Source: Lachnospiraceae bacterium (GTDB lineage Bacteria; Bacillota; Clostridia; Lachnospirales; Lachnospiraceae). Taken from it: a stretch of 64,000 nucleotides of DNA. Position numbers and translations under genes: made by a program. The first letter of the stretch is position 1. Each line of letters opens with the position of its first letter. The notes beneath the pieces are model-generated. The model ran no database searches. It was not told the origin of the DNA and was given only the letters and a program-made list of their open reading frames with translations. The stretch is taken from NCBI GenBank assembly GCA_015057005.1, contig SVFF01000001.1:1-64000 (forward strand), in the 5' to 3' direction. This document shows, piece after piece, positions 52,724-61,220 of this stretch.

Positions 52724-53722
52724 TTAGTAATTCAGTCTCTGCAGACTTCTCTCCTCAAACACATACTCCGGTGTTGAAAAAGGATATTTAATCTCATCCT
52801 CGTAATACCAGGGATCTGTCTCACTGGCGGGATTTTTCAAAATGTGGAACTCCTGGGCCGGCATATATCCCTGGGCCAACAAAAATGCTTTCTGTCCCTG
52901 CTCATTTTCACACAGATCTACCACCATAACTACATGTCCCGGACTGCCTCCCTTCAAAAAAACATCACCCGGTTGTAATTCCGCTGCGGTAATGGACTCT
53001 GCCTCCGCATCCATGGACAATGTTCCTGCATAGGTAAATATGATCCTCATGTATTTCACAAAAGTCTCATAAGAATCATCATATCCTGCCGACTGTACCC
53101 AAGACACCTGATTCCCATCCACTTTAATCCGGTAACCATCACGCCATTTGGTGTAGGGCGCCTCGAATCCGTTGGTAAAATGAAAGGAAATCCGATCTTC
53201 CTGCCCGGTATCCAGAAAATATTCCGCATACATGCGCATAATAGAATCAGCACACTGCTGCAAATCCGCATTTTCTATGGGAAGTTTCAGAACTGCCGCG
53301 TGCGCATTCTGATTCCACTTTTCGCTGCCGTCATACAAAAGCACCGGGCTTCCGTCTTCTTTTACCGGAAAGGTCCGAAGATATTCCAGCAGGCTTCCGG
53401 TTTCTGCTTCCGGACGGACATAGCCTGATGGCGGAAGAATTCGGGTTTCTATGGTCTGACCTGCCGGATCGATCAGGGCATCTTTCTCCGTTTTTTCTAT
53501 GTCTGAGTCTGCTGTTGATTGTTCATCCATTGGCAATTGCGTTTCATTTTTGAACTCGTTTGGTGTCTCATTTTGTGACTCGTTTGACACCTCATTTGAT
53601 GTTTCGTTTGGCACCTTATTAGTTGTTTCATCCAGCATTTCCGGATTATCCGTTTCTTTTCCACATGCTGTAAACAAGCATATCATACAAAGCAAGAGTA
53701 TTGCATAAATACTTTTCCGCAT
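52724..53722 (-). CDS. DUF4846 family lipoprotein
   Basis: The start is ATG 53722 after AAGGAG. A lipoprotein signal ends in CLFTACGK (lipobox Cys near 20). A low-complexity linker follows (repeats of NET, NEV, NES and similar from about 36 to 60). The DUF4846 domain covers about 85 to 332 with the typical PPSGYVRPE, SVLLY-like DGSEKWNQNAHAAVL, GDVFLKGGSPGHVVMVVDL and LLAQGYMPAQEFHIL. The fold resembles NlpC/P60-like peptidases, with His of SPGHVVM as a candidate residue; activity is not established. Confidence 0.88.
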   Translation of the reverse strand: MRKSIYAILLLCMICLFTACGKETDNPEMLDETTNKVPNETSNEVSNESQNETPNEFKNETQLPMDEQSTADSDIEKTEKDALIDPAGQTIETRILPPSGYVRPEAETGSLLEYLRTFPVKEDGSPVLLYDGSEKWNQNAHAAVLKLPIENADLQQCADSIMRMYAEYFLDTGQEDRISFHFTNGFEAPYTKWRDGYRIKVDGNQVSWVQSAGYDDSYETFVKYMRIIFTYAGTLSMDAEAESITAAELQPGDVFLKGGSPGHVVMVVDLCENEQGQKAFLLAQGYMPAQEFHILKNPASETDPWYYEDEIKYPFSTPEYVFEERSLQRLNY

Positions 53723-53902
53723 TGATTTCTCCTTATAATCCATAGTTACTTCATATCCTTATCAACAGAGTAATCTATTCTTTGTACTTACGTCAATCAA
53801 TATCTATATAGGCGGGCAATACTTTCTATATACAAGCTAAGAATATCTTTTGTAATACTTGCGTGGTCGCTCGCTCAACCAGTGCCGCCCCTTATAAGTA
53901 AC

Positions 53903-54700
53903 CTACTGTTTTAAATAGTGCTGAATCATGCTCATAATCAATTTCTGGTTCAGAGGATTTTTTCTTGTTTCATAAGTTATGATCAACCCCTCACCCGGGA
54001 AAATGCCATTTTGTTCATATGCTGCAATTCTCTGCAGCGCCGTTTCTGCATAATTAGGATCATCCATCATCCCCAGATGCTCCCAATATAATTCCTTCCG
54101 TTTTTTCACATTAAGTACTGTGAAATCAGGATATATTTGCCCGGCACCTTTTAAATAAATGGGCGATTCATATCGATAGGGGATCATTTCTTTATTCAGT
54201 AAATCCGCGATTATCAGCTCCGATTTCGAGCGCACTCTTTCCATTTTTGCACTATAATACTCAGGAGCATTTTCATCAAAGCCCTTTCTCTGGTAAGCAT
54301 AATCTTCCCATTTCTGAATATATTGCTCTTCGGTTTCTTCGATTGGAATTATCAGTTTTTGTCGTTCCTTATGCAAGTTCTCATATATTTGTTCCGCGGG
54401 GAATTCCGAATATGCAGACAGATACTTTTGCAGGGCGGTCAATTCCCTATCAACTGCTCTGAGAACCTTTTGATCATATTCTTTTTGCGCCAGCTTACGT
54501 ACCAGATTATGTTCTTTTTTCGGCATATAGACACCGCTGCTATCTTTCCCATCCCTTCTATGATAATACTGGGTTCTGTTACCGGAATGGCAGATGCGCA
54601 AAGTACCTTGTGGTACATTCTGCAATGCTTTTTCCTTCTCCTGCTTAAGCCGGAGTAAAGTTTCTTTTCGTTCCTCTACTAATATTTTTATTTCTTTCAT
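53903..54700 (-). CDS. Uncharacterised PD-(D/E)XK nuclease-like protein
   Basis: The 265-residue product has a coiled-coil first half (about 1-30 and 70-135). The second half has a restriction-endonuclease-like layout: Glu161 in SKSELIIADLL, Asp192 in QIYPDFTVL, then Glu207 in LYWEHLGMMDD, followed by a Tyr-containing helix and the LIITYET strand. These match the E-PD-(D/E)xK order, with EHL in place of ExK. DNA cleavage is inference. It stands alone; the 64-bp repeat array B begins 145 bases upstream of its start. Confidence 0.65.
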   Translation of the reverse strand: MKEIKILVEERKETLLRLKQEKEKALQNVPQGTLRICHSGNRTQYYHRRDGKDSSGVYMPKKEHNLVRKLAQKEYDQKVLRAVDRELTALQKYLSAYSEFPAEQIYENLHKERQKLIIPIEETEEQYIQKWEDYAYQRKGFDENAPEYYSAKMERVRSKSELIIADLLNKEMIPYRYESPIYLKGAGQIYPDFTVLNVKKRKELYWEHLGMMDDPNYAETALQRIAAYEQNGIFPGEGLIITYETRKNPLNQKLIMSMIQHYLKQ

Positions 54701-54844
54701 ACAACTTTTTCCTTTCTACTATTTTTTTTTATATTTATCAGGCAATTTTTGATGAACCTTTTATGCTTTTCCTGCATTTCTGGCCTTTCTTGCTTTTCTG
54801 GTCTTTTTGTAGGAATAGGCGGTCGCTTCGTGATGTTTAAATAG

Positions 54845-55557
54845 TTCAGATGCTTTTTTCACTCCTTTCACATGAATTTCTGCGGACTATTTTGAAAGTT
54901 TGGATTGTTTCGGATGCACTTTGGCTGGCTTTTGCTACGTTTCGGGCAGACGATTGGGGAAATTTGATTTATTTCAGATGCATTTTGGGCGCTTTCTGCT
55001 GCGTTTCGGGCGGACGTTTTTGAAGATTTGATTAGATTCAGATGCAATATGGGCGACTATTACAGTGTTTCGGGCGGACGTTTTCGAAGATTTGATAAGT
55101 TTCAGATGCAATATGGGCGACTATTACAGCGTTTCGAGCAGACGTTTTCGAAGATTTGATAAGTTTCAGATGCACTTTGGGCGGCTTTTGCAGCGTTTCG
55201 AGCGGACGTTTTTGATGATTTGATAAGTTTCAGATGCAATATGGGCGACTATTACAGCGTTTCGGGCAGACGTTTTCGAAGATTTGATAAGTTTCAGATG
55301 CACTTTGGGCACTTTTTGCAGCGTTCCGAGCGGACGTTTTTGATGATTTGATGGGATTTAGATGCGCTTTGGGCGGCTATCACAGCATTTTATGGAGACG
55401 ATTTGGGAAATTTGATTTATTTCAGATGCATTTTGGGCACTTTTTGCAGCGTTCCGAGCGGACGTTTTTGATGATTTGATGGGATTTAGATGCACTTTGG
55501 GCGGCTATCACAGCGTTTCAGGCGGACGAATTAGAGAATTCGAAGAGTCTCAGATGC
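54845..55557. repeat. 64-bp tandem repeat array B (11 units, exact phase)
   Basis: The word TTCAGATGC (or TTCGGATGC, TTTAGATGC) starts units at 54845, 54909, 54973, 55037, 55101, 55165, 55229, 55293, 55357, 55421 and 55485, with a last motif at 55549. Every step is exactly 64 bases. Further conserved words per unit are GGGCGRCT, CAGCGTTTCGRGC, GGACGTTTT and GATTTGAT. Two sub-types differ after the head word (AATATGGGCGACTATTAC or ACTTTGGGCGGCTTTTGC). No frame through it looks coding. Confidence 0.95.
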
Positions 55558-55581
55558 CGGTGCTGAAAATCATCAGCACCG
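55558..55581. other. Hairpin at the end of array B
   Basis: CGGTGCTGA and TCAGCACCG form a nine-pair stem, right where the repeats stop, between array B and purL. No T run follows on either strand, so it is a weak terminator at best. Confidence 0.5.
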
Positions 55582-55632
55582 ACGCCTGAATTAAAGAATC
55601 ATTTACATTAATACTTTTAAATACTTGAGTGT

Positions 55633-55715
55633 TACTTATTGATAATACTTATTGATGTTACTTGTTGATGTTACTTGTTGATATTACTTATTGATAATAC
55701 TTGTTGATATTACTT
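55633..55715. repeat. 13-bp tandem repeat, about six and a half copies, running into the purL stop codon
   Basis: TACTTRTTGATRW repeats with exact 13-base steps (55633, 55646, 55659, 55672, 55685, 55698, 55711). The last partial copy includes the purL stop codon, so the repeat probably arose by duplicating the gene's end. Confidence 0.88.
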
Positions 55716-58700
55716 GAAGTACTTCACACCACTCTCGAAGATCTTCATATCCTGCTCGCCATAGATATTCATGGCCACTGCGGTGTCGCGTCTCTCGGAA
55801 TGGGCCATCTTACCGAAGCAGCGGCCATCAGGAGAGGTGATACCCTCGATGGAGCAGTAGGAGCCGTTGATATTGTACTCCTCGTCCATGGTGATGTTGC
55901 CGTTCTGGTCAGCATACTGGGTTGCCACCTGGCCATTTGCAAAGAGCTTATCGATCCACTCCTTAGGAGCTACAAAGCGTCCTTCACCGTGGGAAGCAGG
56001 ATTACAATAGGTTGCACCAAGTTCAGCGCCCTGGAGCCAGGGAGACTTGTTGGAAACCACCTTGGTGTAAACCATCTTGGAGATGTGGCGGTTGATGGTG
56101 TTGAAAGTCAGAGTAGGGGAATTCTCGTTCTGTCCTACGATCTCGCCGTGAGGCACAAGACCCAGCTTGATCAGCGCCTGGAAACCGTTACAGATACCCA
56201 GTGCCAGACCATCTCTCTCGTTTAAGAGCTTCATAACCGCTTCCTTCATCTTCTCGTTCTGGAATGCGGTTGCGAAGAATTTAGCACTGCCGTCGGGCTC
56301 GTCACCTGCGGAGAAGCCGCCGGGGAACATGATGATCTGTGCCTGAGCGATTGCCTTCTCGTACTCTGCTACAGAATCACGGATATCCTCAGCGGTCAGG
56401 TTCTTGAAGACCTTGGTGATCACGTTGGCATCTGCACGCTCAAATGCCTTGGTGCTGTCGTACTCACAGTTGGTGCCGGGGAATACGGGAATAAATACGG
56501 TGGGCTTAGCCACTTTATTCTTACATACGTAGATGCTGTCTGCCTTGTAAATACCGGTATCTACTGCATCGGTGCCCTTCACAGCCTTGGTGGGGAATAC
56601 CTTCTCCAGCTTGGAGGTCCATGCTGTAAGCGCTTCTTCCATAGTGATCTTCACATCACCGTATACGAAAACGGGCTCCTCAGTAACGGTACCGATCAGG
56701 ATGTAATCCAGCCCCATCTCCTCCAGAACTGCCAGCTTGTCAGCAGGAATCTCTGCTACGATGTCACCCAGGCCGTTTGCGAAGAGGTCATCTGTGGTCA
56801 CTTCGCTGTCGATGGTCACACCCAGCTTGTTGCCGAATGCCATCTTGGATATGGCAGCTGCCACACCCTTGGAGTCCAGGGCGTATGCGGAAACAATGGT
56901 CTTGTCCGCAGTCAGTTTATGGATCGCAGCGTACATCTCTGCCACTGCATCGTACATAGGAATATCAAACTCATCCTTGTCGATTTCGAAGCAAACCAGC
57001 TTGTTGCCTGCCTTCTTTAACTCGGGTGTCACTACCTCGCCGTGCTTAGCCACATCTACCGCAAAGGATACCAGTGTAGGCGGTACATCAATGTCATTGA
57101 AGGTACCGGACATACTGTCCTTACCGCCGATGGAAGGAAGACCAAAGCCCATCTGCGCGTCATAAGCCCCAAGCAGCGCCGCGAAAGGCTGACTCCAACG
57201 GCTGGGATCCTCGGTCATTCTGCGGAAGTACTCCTGGAAAGTGAAACGGATCTTGGTGAAATCACCGCCGGAAGCTACGATCTTGGCCATGGATTCCACT
57301 ACTGCGTAAACCGCACCATGGTAAGGGCTCCAGGAAGACAAATAAGGATCGAAACCGTAGCTCATCATGGTCACGGTATCGGTCTTGCCCTTCAGCACGG
57401 GAAGCTTTGCAATCATGGTCTGGGTCTCGGTCAGCTGATGCTCACCACCGTAAGGCATCAGTACGCTGCCTGCGCCGATGGAAGCGTCGAACATCTCCAC
57501 CAGACCCTTCTGGGAACATACATTGAGGTCATTTAACAATGCCAGCCAAGCAGCCTTTACGTCGCCCTCTTCCAGCTTTTCACCTACAGCGGGAACGGAC
57601 CATTTATCAAAATAATTATCTTCTTCTGTGGGAATATCTACTTTTACAGCGGTCTCCTGATGGGCACCATTGGTGTCCAGGAAAGAACGCTTGATATCAA
57701 CGATTTTTTTGCCTCTCCACTTCAGCACCAGTCTGGGATCTTCGGTAACAACTGCCACTTCAACAGCTTCCAGATTCTCCTCAGCCGCATAGCCCAGGAA
57801 TTCCTGAACATCCTTTGCGTCAACCACTACAGCCATACGCTCCTGGGACTCGGAAATTGCAAGCTCTGTGCCGTCAAGACCGGCATACTTTTTGGGTACT
57901 TTGTCCAGATCAACGGTCAGACCGTCAGCCAGCTCACCGATTGCTACGGAAACGCCGCCTGCACCGAAGTCGTTACACTTCTTGATCAGTTTACTTACCT
58001 CTGCCCTGCGGAACAGTCTCTGGATCTTACGCTCGGTAGGCGCATTACCCTTCTGCACTTCAGCGCCGCAGGTCTCGATAGAAGCCTCAGTATGTACCTT
58101 GGAGGAACCGGTAGCACCGCCGCAGCCGTCACGGCCGGTACGGCCGCCCAGCAGGATGATGATATCGCCTGGATCAGAAGTCTCACGGATAACATTTTTT
58201 CTGGGAGCAGCACCCATTACGGCACCAATCTCCATTCTCTTTGCCACATAATTGGGATGATAAATTTCTTTTACAAAACCGGTTGCAAGGCCGATCTGGT
58301 TACCGTAAGAGGAGTAACCGCTGGCTGCACCGCGCACTAATTTCTTCTGGGATAATTTGCCCTTTAAGGTATCTGCCACGGGAACGGTGGGATCTGCCGC
58401 ACCGGTCACACGCATTGCCTGGTATACATAACCACGTCCGGAAAGGGGATCGCGGATCGCACCGCCCAGACAAGTAGCCGCGCCGCCGAAGGGCTCAATC
58501 TCAGTAGGATGGTTGTGGGTCTCGTTCTTAAAGAACACCAGCCACTCCTCAGTCTCCACATGATCGCCATAGTCCATTTCCACAGGCACCACTACGGAGC
58601 AGGCATTGATCTCATCGGATTCCTCCTGATCGTCAAGCTTGCCGTCCTTTTTCAGCTTTCTCATAGCCATGGTAGCCAGATCCATCAGGCAGACGAACTT

Positions 58701-59507
58701 ATCCTCTCTGCCCTTGAAGATTTCTTCTCTGGTATCCAGATAACTCTGGTATGTAGTCTCAATGGGGGAACGATAATAACCCTCGCCGAACTCTATGTCG
58801 GTAAGCTCGGTAGCAAATGTAGTATGGCGGCAATGATCGGACCAATAAGTGTCCAGCACGCGGATCTCAGTCATGGAAGGATCACGTTTTTCATCATCGC
58901 GGAAATAATTCTGGATATGCAGAAAATCCTTGAAGGTCATTGCCATGCCCAGGGAATCGTACAGCTGACGAAGCTCACCCTCTGCCATATTCTGAAATCC
59001 TTCAAAAATGGATACATCTGCAGGATCATCAAACACAGTGATCAGAGTCTCAGGCTTCACCATATCGGTCTCTCTGGAATCCACAGGGTTGATACAGTAG
59101 GATTTGATTCTTGCAAACTCTTCCTCTGATACATCTCCCTGAATCAGGTAAGTCACAGCAGTCTTGATCACAGGCTCCTCATTTTCATTTAAAAACTTTA
59201 CACACTGTACTGCGGAATCAGCTCTCTGGTCGAACTGTCCGGGCAGGTACTCTACGGAAAAGACCTTACCGTTTGCAGGGATCTCAATGGTCTCCTCATA
59301 CAGATCGTCTACAGGGGGTTCTGAAAATACAGTCTTGCATGCACGCGCAAACACTTCATCAGAAATATTTTCCACATCGTAGCGAATAAATTCTCTGACA
59401 CCGTCCACCTCAATGCCAAGATAGTTCTTCAGTTCTTCGTGCAGTTCCTTTGCCTTCACTGCAAAAGGATCTTTCTTCTCTACATAGATACGTCTTACGT
59501 TGCCCAT
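55710..59507 (-). CDS. purL: Phosphoribosylformylglycinamidine synthase, single-chain
   Basis: The 1265-residue enzyme makes FGAM in purine synthesis. The start is ATG 59507 after GGAGG; 47 more residues upstream in frame are not conserved. The N-terminal PurS-like domain is at about 1-90, two PurM-like halves follow (SDHCRHTTF, ETHNHPTEIEPFGGAATCLGG, GGRTGRDGCGGA), and the C-terminal glutaminase has FPGGFSAGDEPDG, the nucleophile Cys in LGICNGFQALIKLG, and a SHGEGRF His/Glu pair. The fused form is usual in Lachnospiraceae and enterics. A TetR gene lies 58 bases upstream on the same strand. Confidence 0.96.
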   Translation of the reverse strand: MGNVRRIYVEKKDPFAVKAKELHEELKNYLGIEVDGVREFIRYDVENISDEVFARACKTVFSEPPVDDLYEETIEIPANGKVFSVEYLPGQFDQRADSAVQCVKFLNENEEPVIKTAVTYLIQGDVSEEEFARIKSYCINPVDSRETDMVKPETLITVFDDPADVSIFEGFQNMAEGELRQLYDSLGMAMTFKDFLHIQNYFRDDEKRDPSMTEIRVLDTYWSDHCRHTTFATELTDIEFGEGYYRSPIETTYQSYLDTREEIFKGREDKFVCLMDLATMAMRKLKKDGKLDDQEESDEINACSVVVPVEMDYGDHVETEEWLVFFKNETHNHPTEIEPFGGAATCLGGAIRDPLSGRGYVYQAMRVTGAADPTVPVADTLKGKLSQKKLVRGAASGYSSYGNQIGLATGFVKEIYHPNYVAKRMEIGAVMGAAPRKNVIRETSDPGDIIILLGGRTGRDGCGGATGSSKVHTEASIETCGAEVQKGNAPTERKIQRLFRRAEVSKLIKKCNDFGAGGVSVAIGELADGLTVDLDKVPKKYAGLDGTELAISESQERMAVVVDAKDVQEFLGYAAEENLEAVEVAVVTEDPRLVLKWRGKKIVDIKRSFLDTNGAHQETAVKVDIPTEEDNYFDKWSVPAVGEKLEEGDVKAAWLALLNDLNVCSQKGLVEMFDASIGAGSVLMPYGGEHQLTETQTMIAKLPVLKGKTDTVTMMSYGFDPYLSSWSPYHGAVYAVVESMAKIVASGGDFTKIRFTFQEYFRRMTEDPSRWSQPFAALLGAYDAQMGFGLPSIGGKDSMSGTFNDIDVPPTLVSFAVDVAKHGEVVTPELKKAGNKLVCFEIDKDEFDIPMYDAVAEMYAAIHKLTADKTIVSAYALDSKGVAAAISKMAFGNKLGVTIDSEVTTDDLFANGLGDIVAEIPADKLAVLEEMGLDYILIGTVTEEPVFVYGDVKITMEEALTAWTSKLEKVFPTKAVKGTDAVDTGIYKADSIYVCKNKVAKPTVFIPVFPGTNCEYDSTKAFERADANVITKVFKNLTAEDIRDSVAEYEKAIAQAQIIMFPGGFSAGDEPDGSAKFFATAFQNEKMKEAVMKLLNERDGLALGICNGFQALIKLGLVPHGEIVGQNENSPTLTFNTINRHISKMVYTKVVSNKSPWLQGAELGATYCNPASHGEGRFVAPKEWIDKLFANGQVATQYADQNGNITMDEEYNINGSYCSIEGITSPDGRCFGKMAHSERRDTAVAMNIYGEQDMKIFESGVKYFK

Positions 59508-59565
59508 GTTTTTCCTCCGGTTTTGTAATTTAGCGTATGTAGGCCGCAAAGCGCGGCTATTATCG

Positions 59566-60150
59566 TTATGCTTCTCCGTCAAGTCCTTTGAGGATATAGA
59601 CGATCTCTCTGTCCACAGCCTCCTCGGTAACGCCGATTGTCTGAGCACAAATCTTCAGGCCTTCCAATACATACATGATATTTCTGGCCTTGCCCTTGCA
59701 GTCTTCGCAATAAAACTCACCGTTTTCAACGCCAATCTCAATCAGCTTCTCTATAATCTTCACAGCGGAATCAAACTGCTTCTTCAGCAGATTGTTCTTC
59801 TTGGGAATTTCTTCTTCAAAATAAAACTCATAAGTAGCCTGTGTCAGAGTGTCCGCTCCGCGGAGCAGTTCCTTCTTCTGCTCATTCAGAAACATCACAA
59901 GAATATCTGCCGCTGTAGCATCTTCCTTGATGCTGTCGGCAAACACATCATCCGTCTCCTGGCTTTCCAGCTTAAGAACTTCCATGAAAATCTGGCTGGT
60001 ACTCTCAAAATAAAGATAGAGACCGCCACGGCTGATACCACAAGCGTCCACGATATCCTTCATGGTCACCCTCTTGTAGCCTTTTTCCATAAATACCTTT
60101 CTGGCTGTCTCTAAAATATACTTTCTCTTTTGTAACGATTTCTCACCCAT
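59566..60150 (-). CDS. TetR/AcrR family transcriptional regulator
   Basis: The product has an N-terminal TetR helix-turn-helix (ILETARKVFMEKGYKRVTMKDIVDACGISRGGLYLYF) and a helical ligand domain. A Cys pair (FYCEDCKGKAR, near residue 140) is notable. I chose ATG 60150 (MGEKSLQ); the ATG 24 bases further upstream is possible because ribosome sites are weak. 194 residues. Its position directly before purL in the same direction is unusual, since TetR proteins normally control a divergent gene. Confidence 0.88.
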   Translation of the reverse strand: MGEKSLQKRKYILETARKVFMEKGYKRVTMKDIVDACGISRGGLYLYFESTSQIFMEVLKLESQETDDVFADSIKEDATAADILVMFLNEQKKELLRGADTLTQATYEFYFEEEIPKKNNLLKKQFDSAVKIIEKLIEIGVENGEFYCEDCKGKARNIMYVLEGLKICAQTIGVTEEAVDREIVYILKGLDGEA

Positions 60151-60236
60151 TACGATCGTACCTTTCATCCCCAAATATCTTTTGCCTATGTGTCTGCTCC
60201 ACTCAGAAATTTTTAATCCCAGGCTCTTTAGCTGTT

Positions 60237-60296
60237 GTTGTTTTCGCTGATGTTGCTTTCACTGATGTTGCTTTCACTAATATTGTTTTTACTGAT
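60237..60296. repeat. 15-bp tandem repeat, four copies, upstream of the TetR gene
   Basis: GTTGTTTTCGCTGAT, GTTGCTTTCACTGAT, GTTGCTTTCACTAAT and ATTGTTTTTACTGAT follow each other at 60237, 60252, 60267 and 60282. They lie in the likely leader or promoter region of the TetR gene. Confidence 0.85.
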
Positions 60297-60551
60297 GTTC
60301 CTTGGCAACACTGTGAAGTCCTGAGCTTTTTTGCGACATCACTGTCAGTTTTTACAAAAAATGACACATATGTATTTTTATTTTATCACATTTTTCCCAA
60401 AAGTACAGCAATATTTTTCACGTATCCGCTTAAAACTCCCAAATAACAGGCTTTTTTTACTCTTAGCACTTCTCACATCCTACTTTCTGCATATCTCAAA
60501 CACAGCATCCCCTGAAATCGTCAAGTATGAGCACAAAAAAATAATGCAAAA

Positions 60552-61005
60552 GCATCTGCTCCCCCTCACTCTCTCCCTTTCGTCTGCCCAAGCAATGCGA
60601 AAGACATGGAATATGCATCTGTCTTCTCACATTTCACCTTTTTCGTACGCCCGAAGCGACGCAAAACGCATAGAATATGCATCTAACTTCTCACATTTCT
60701 CCTTTTCGTATGCCCAAAGCGACGCAAAACGCATAGAATATGCATCTAACTTCTCACATTTCACTTTTTTCGTACGCCCGAAATGACGCAAAACGCATAA
60801 CAAAAGCATCTGACTTCTCACATTTCACTTTTTTCGTACGCCCGAAATGACGCAAAACGCATAGAATATACATCTAACTTCTCACATTTCACTTTTTTCG
60901 TACGCTCGAAGCGACGCAAAACGCATAGTATATGCATCTGCTTTCTCACATTTCACCTTTTTCGTACGCCCGAAACGACGCAAAACGCATAACAAAAGCA
61001 TCTGA
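60552..61005. repeat. 64-bp tandem repeat array C (7 units)
   Basis: GCATCT starts units at 60552, 60615, 60679, 60742, 60806, 60870 (ACATCT) and 60934, with a last GCATCTGA at 60998. Steps are 64 or 63 bases. Inner units share TTCTCACATTTCAC, CGTACGCCCGAA and GACGCAAAACGCAT; the outermost units are the most diverged. The array is between the OFA transporter stop and the TetR start. Aligned in the same orientation, the reverse complement of array B matches it without gaps over most of the unit. Confidence 0.95.
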
Positions 61006-61120
61006 TACACAGCAACTTCCTATTTCGTCTGCCGCACGCGTAGTATTAAGTCTGAATAGACCATCAGGATACACACCACATATGATATTGACTTCAAAAA
61101 CATATAGTCTCTTGTAACAT

Positions 61121-61154
61121 AAAAACCTGGAAAAACTCTCGTTTTTCCAGGTTT
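61121..61154 (-). terminator. Terminator after the OFA transporter gene
   Basis: AAACCTGGAAAAAC and GTTTTTCCAGGTTT form a 14-pair stem; the minus strand continues into TTTATG. Confidence 0.8.
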
Positions 61155-61220
61155 CATAATTCATTATGTATTTTGTTGCGCTGTCCGTTAGGTCAATTCA
61201 CCTTCGGCTGCAAAATCAGA

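Noticed and set aside
52527..52791. Plus-strand frames with FSGFFSGFF and FSVLFS
   Set aside because: They only translate the 12-bp repeat after the DUF4846 gene.
59508..59648. 47-residue N-terminal extension of PurL
   Set aside because: Ribosome site GGAGG lies before the shorter start and the extra residues are unlike PurL.
60627..60821. Minus-strand 64-residue frame in array C
   Set aside because: It is made only of repeat units; the 64-base period breaks the frame and it exists because two units are 63 bases long. No ribosome site.
54845..61005. CRISPR array, because a 64-bp period equals a typical repeat plus spacer
   Set aside because: The whole unit is conserved, not just a 28 to 36-base part; there are no unique spacers and no cas genes.
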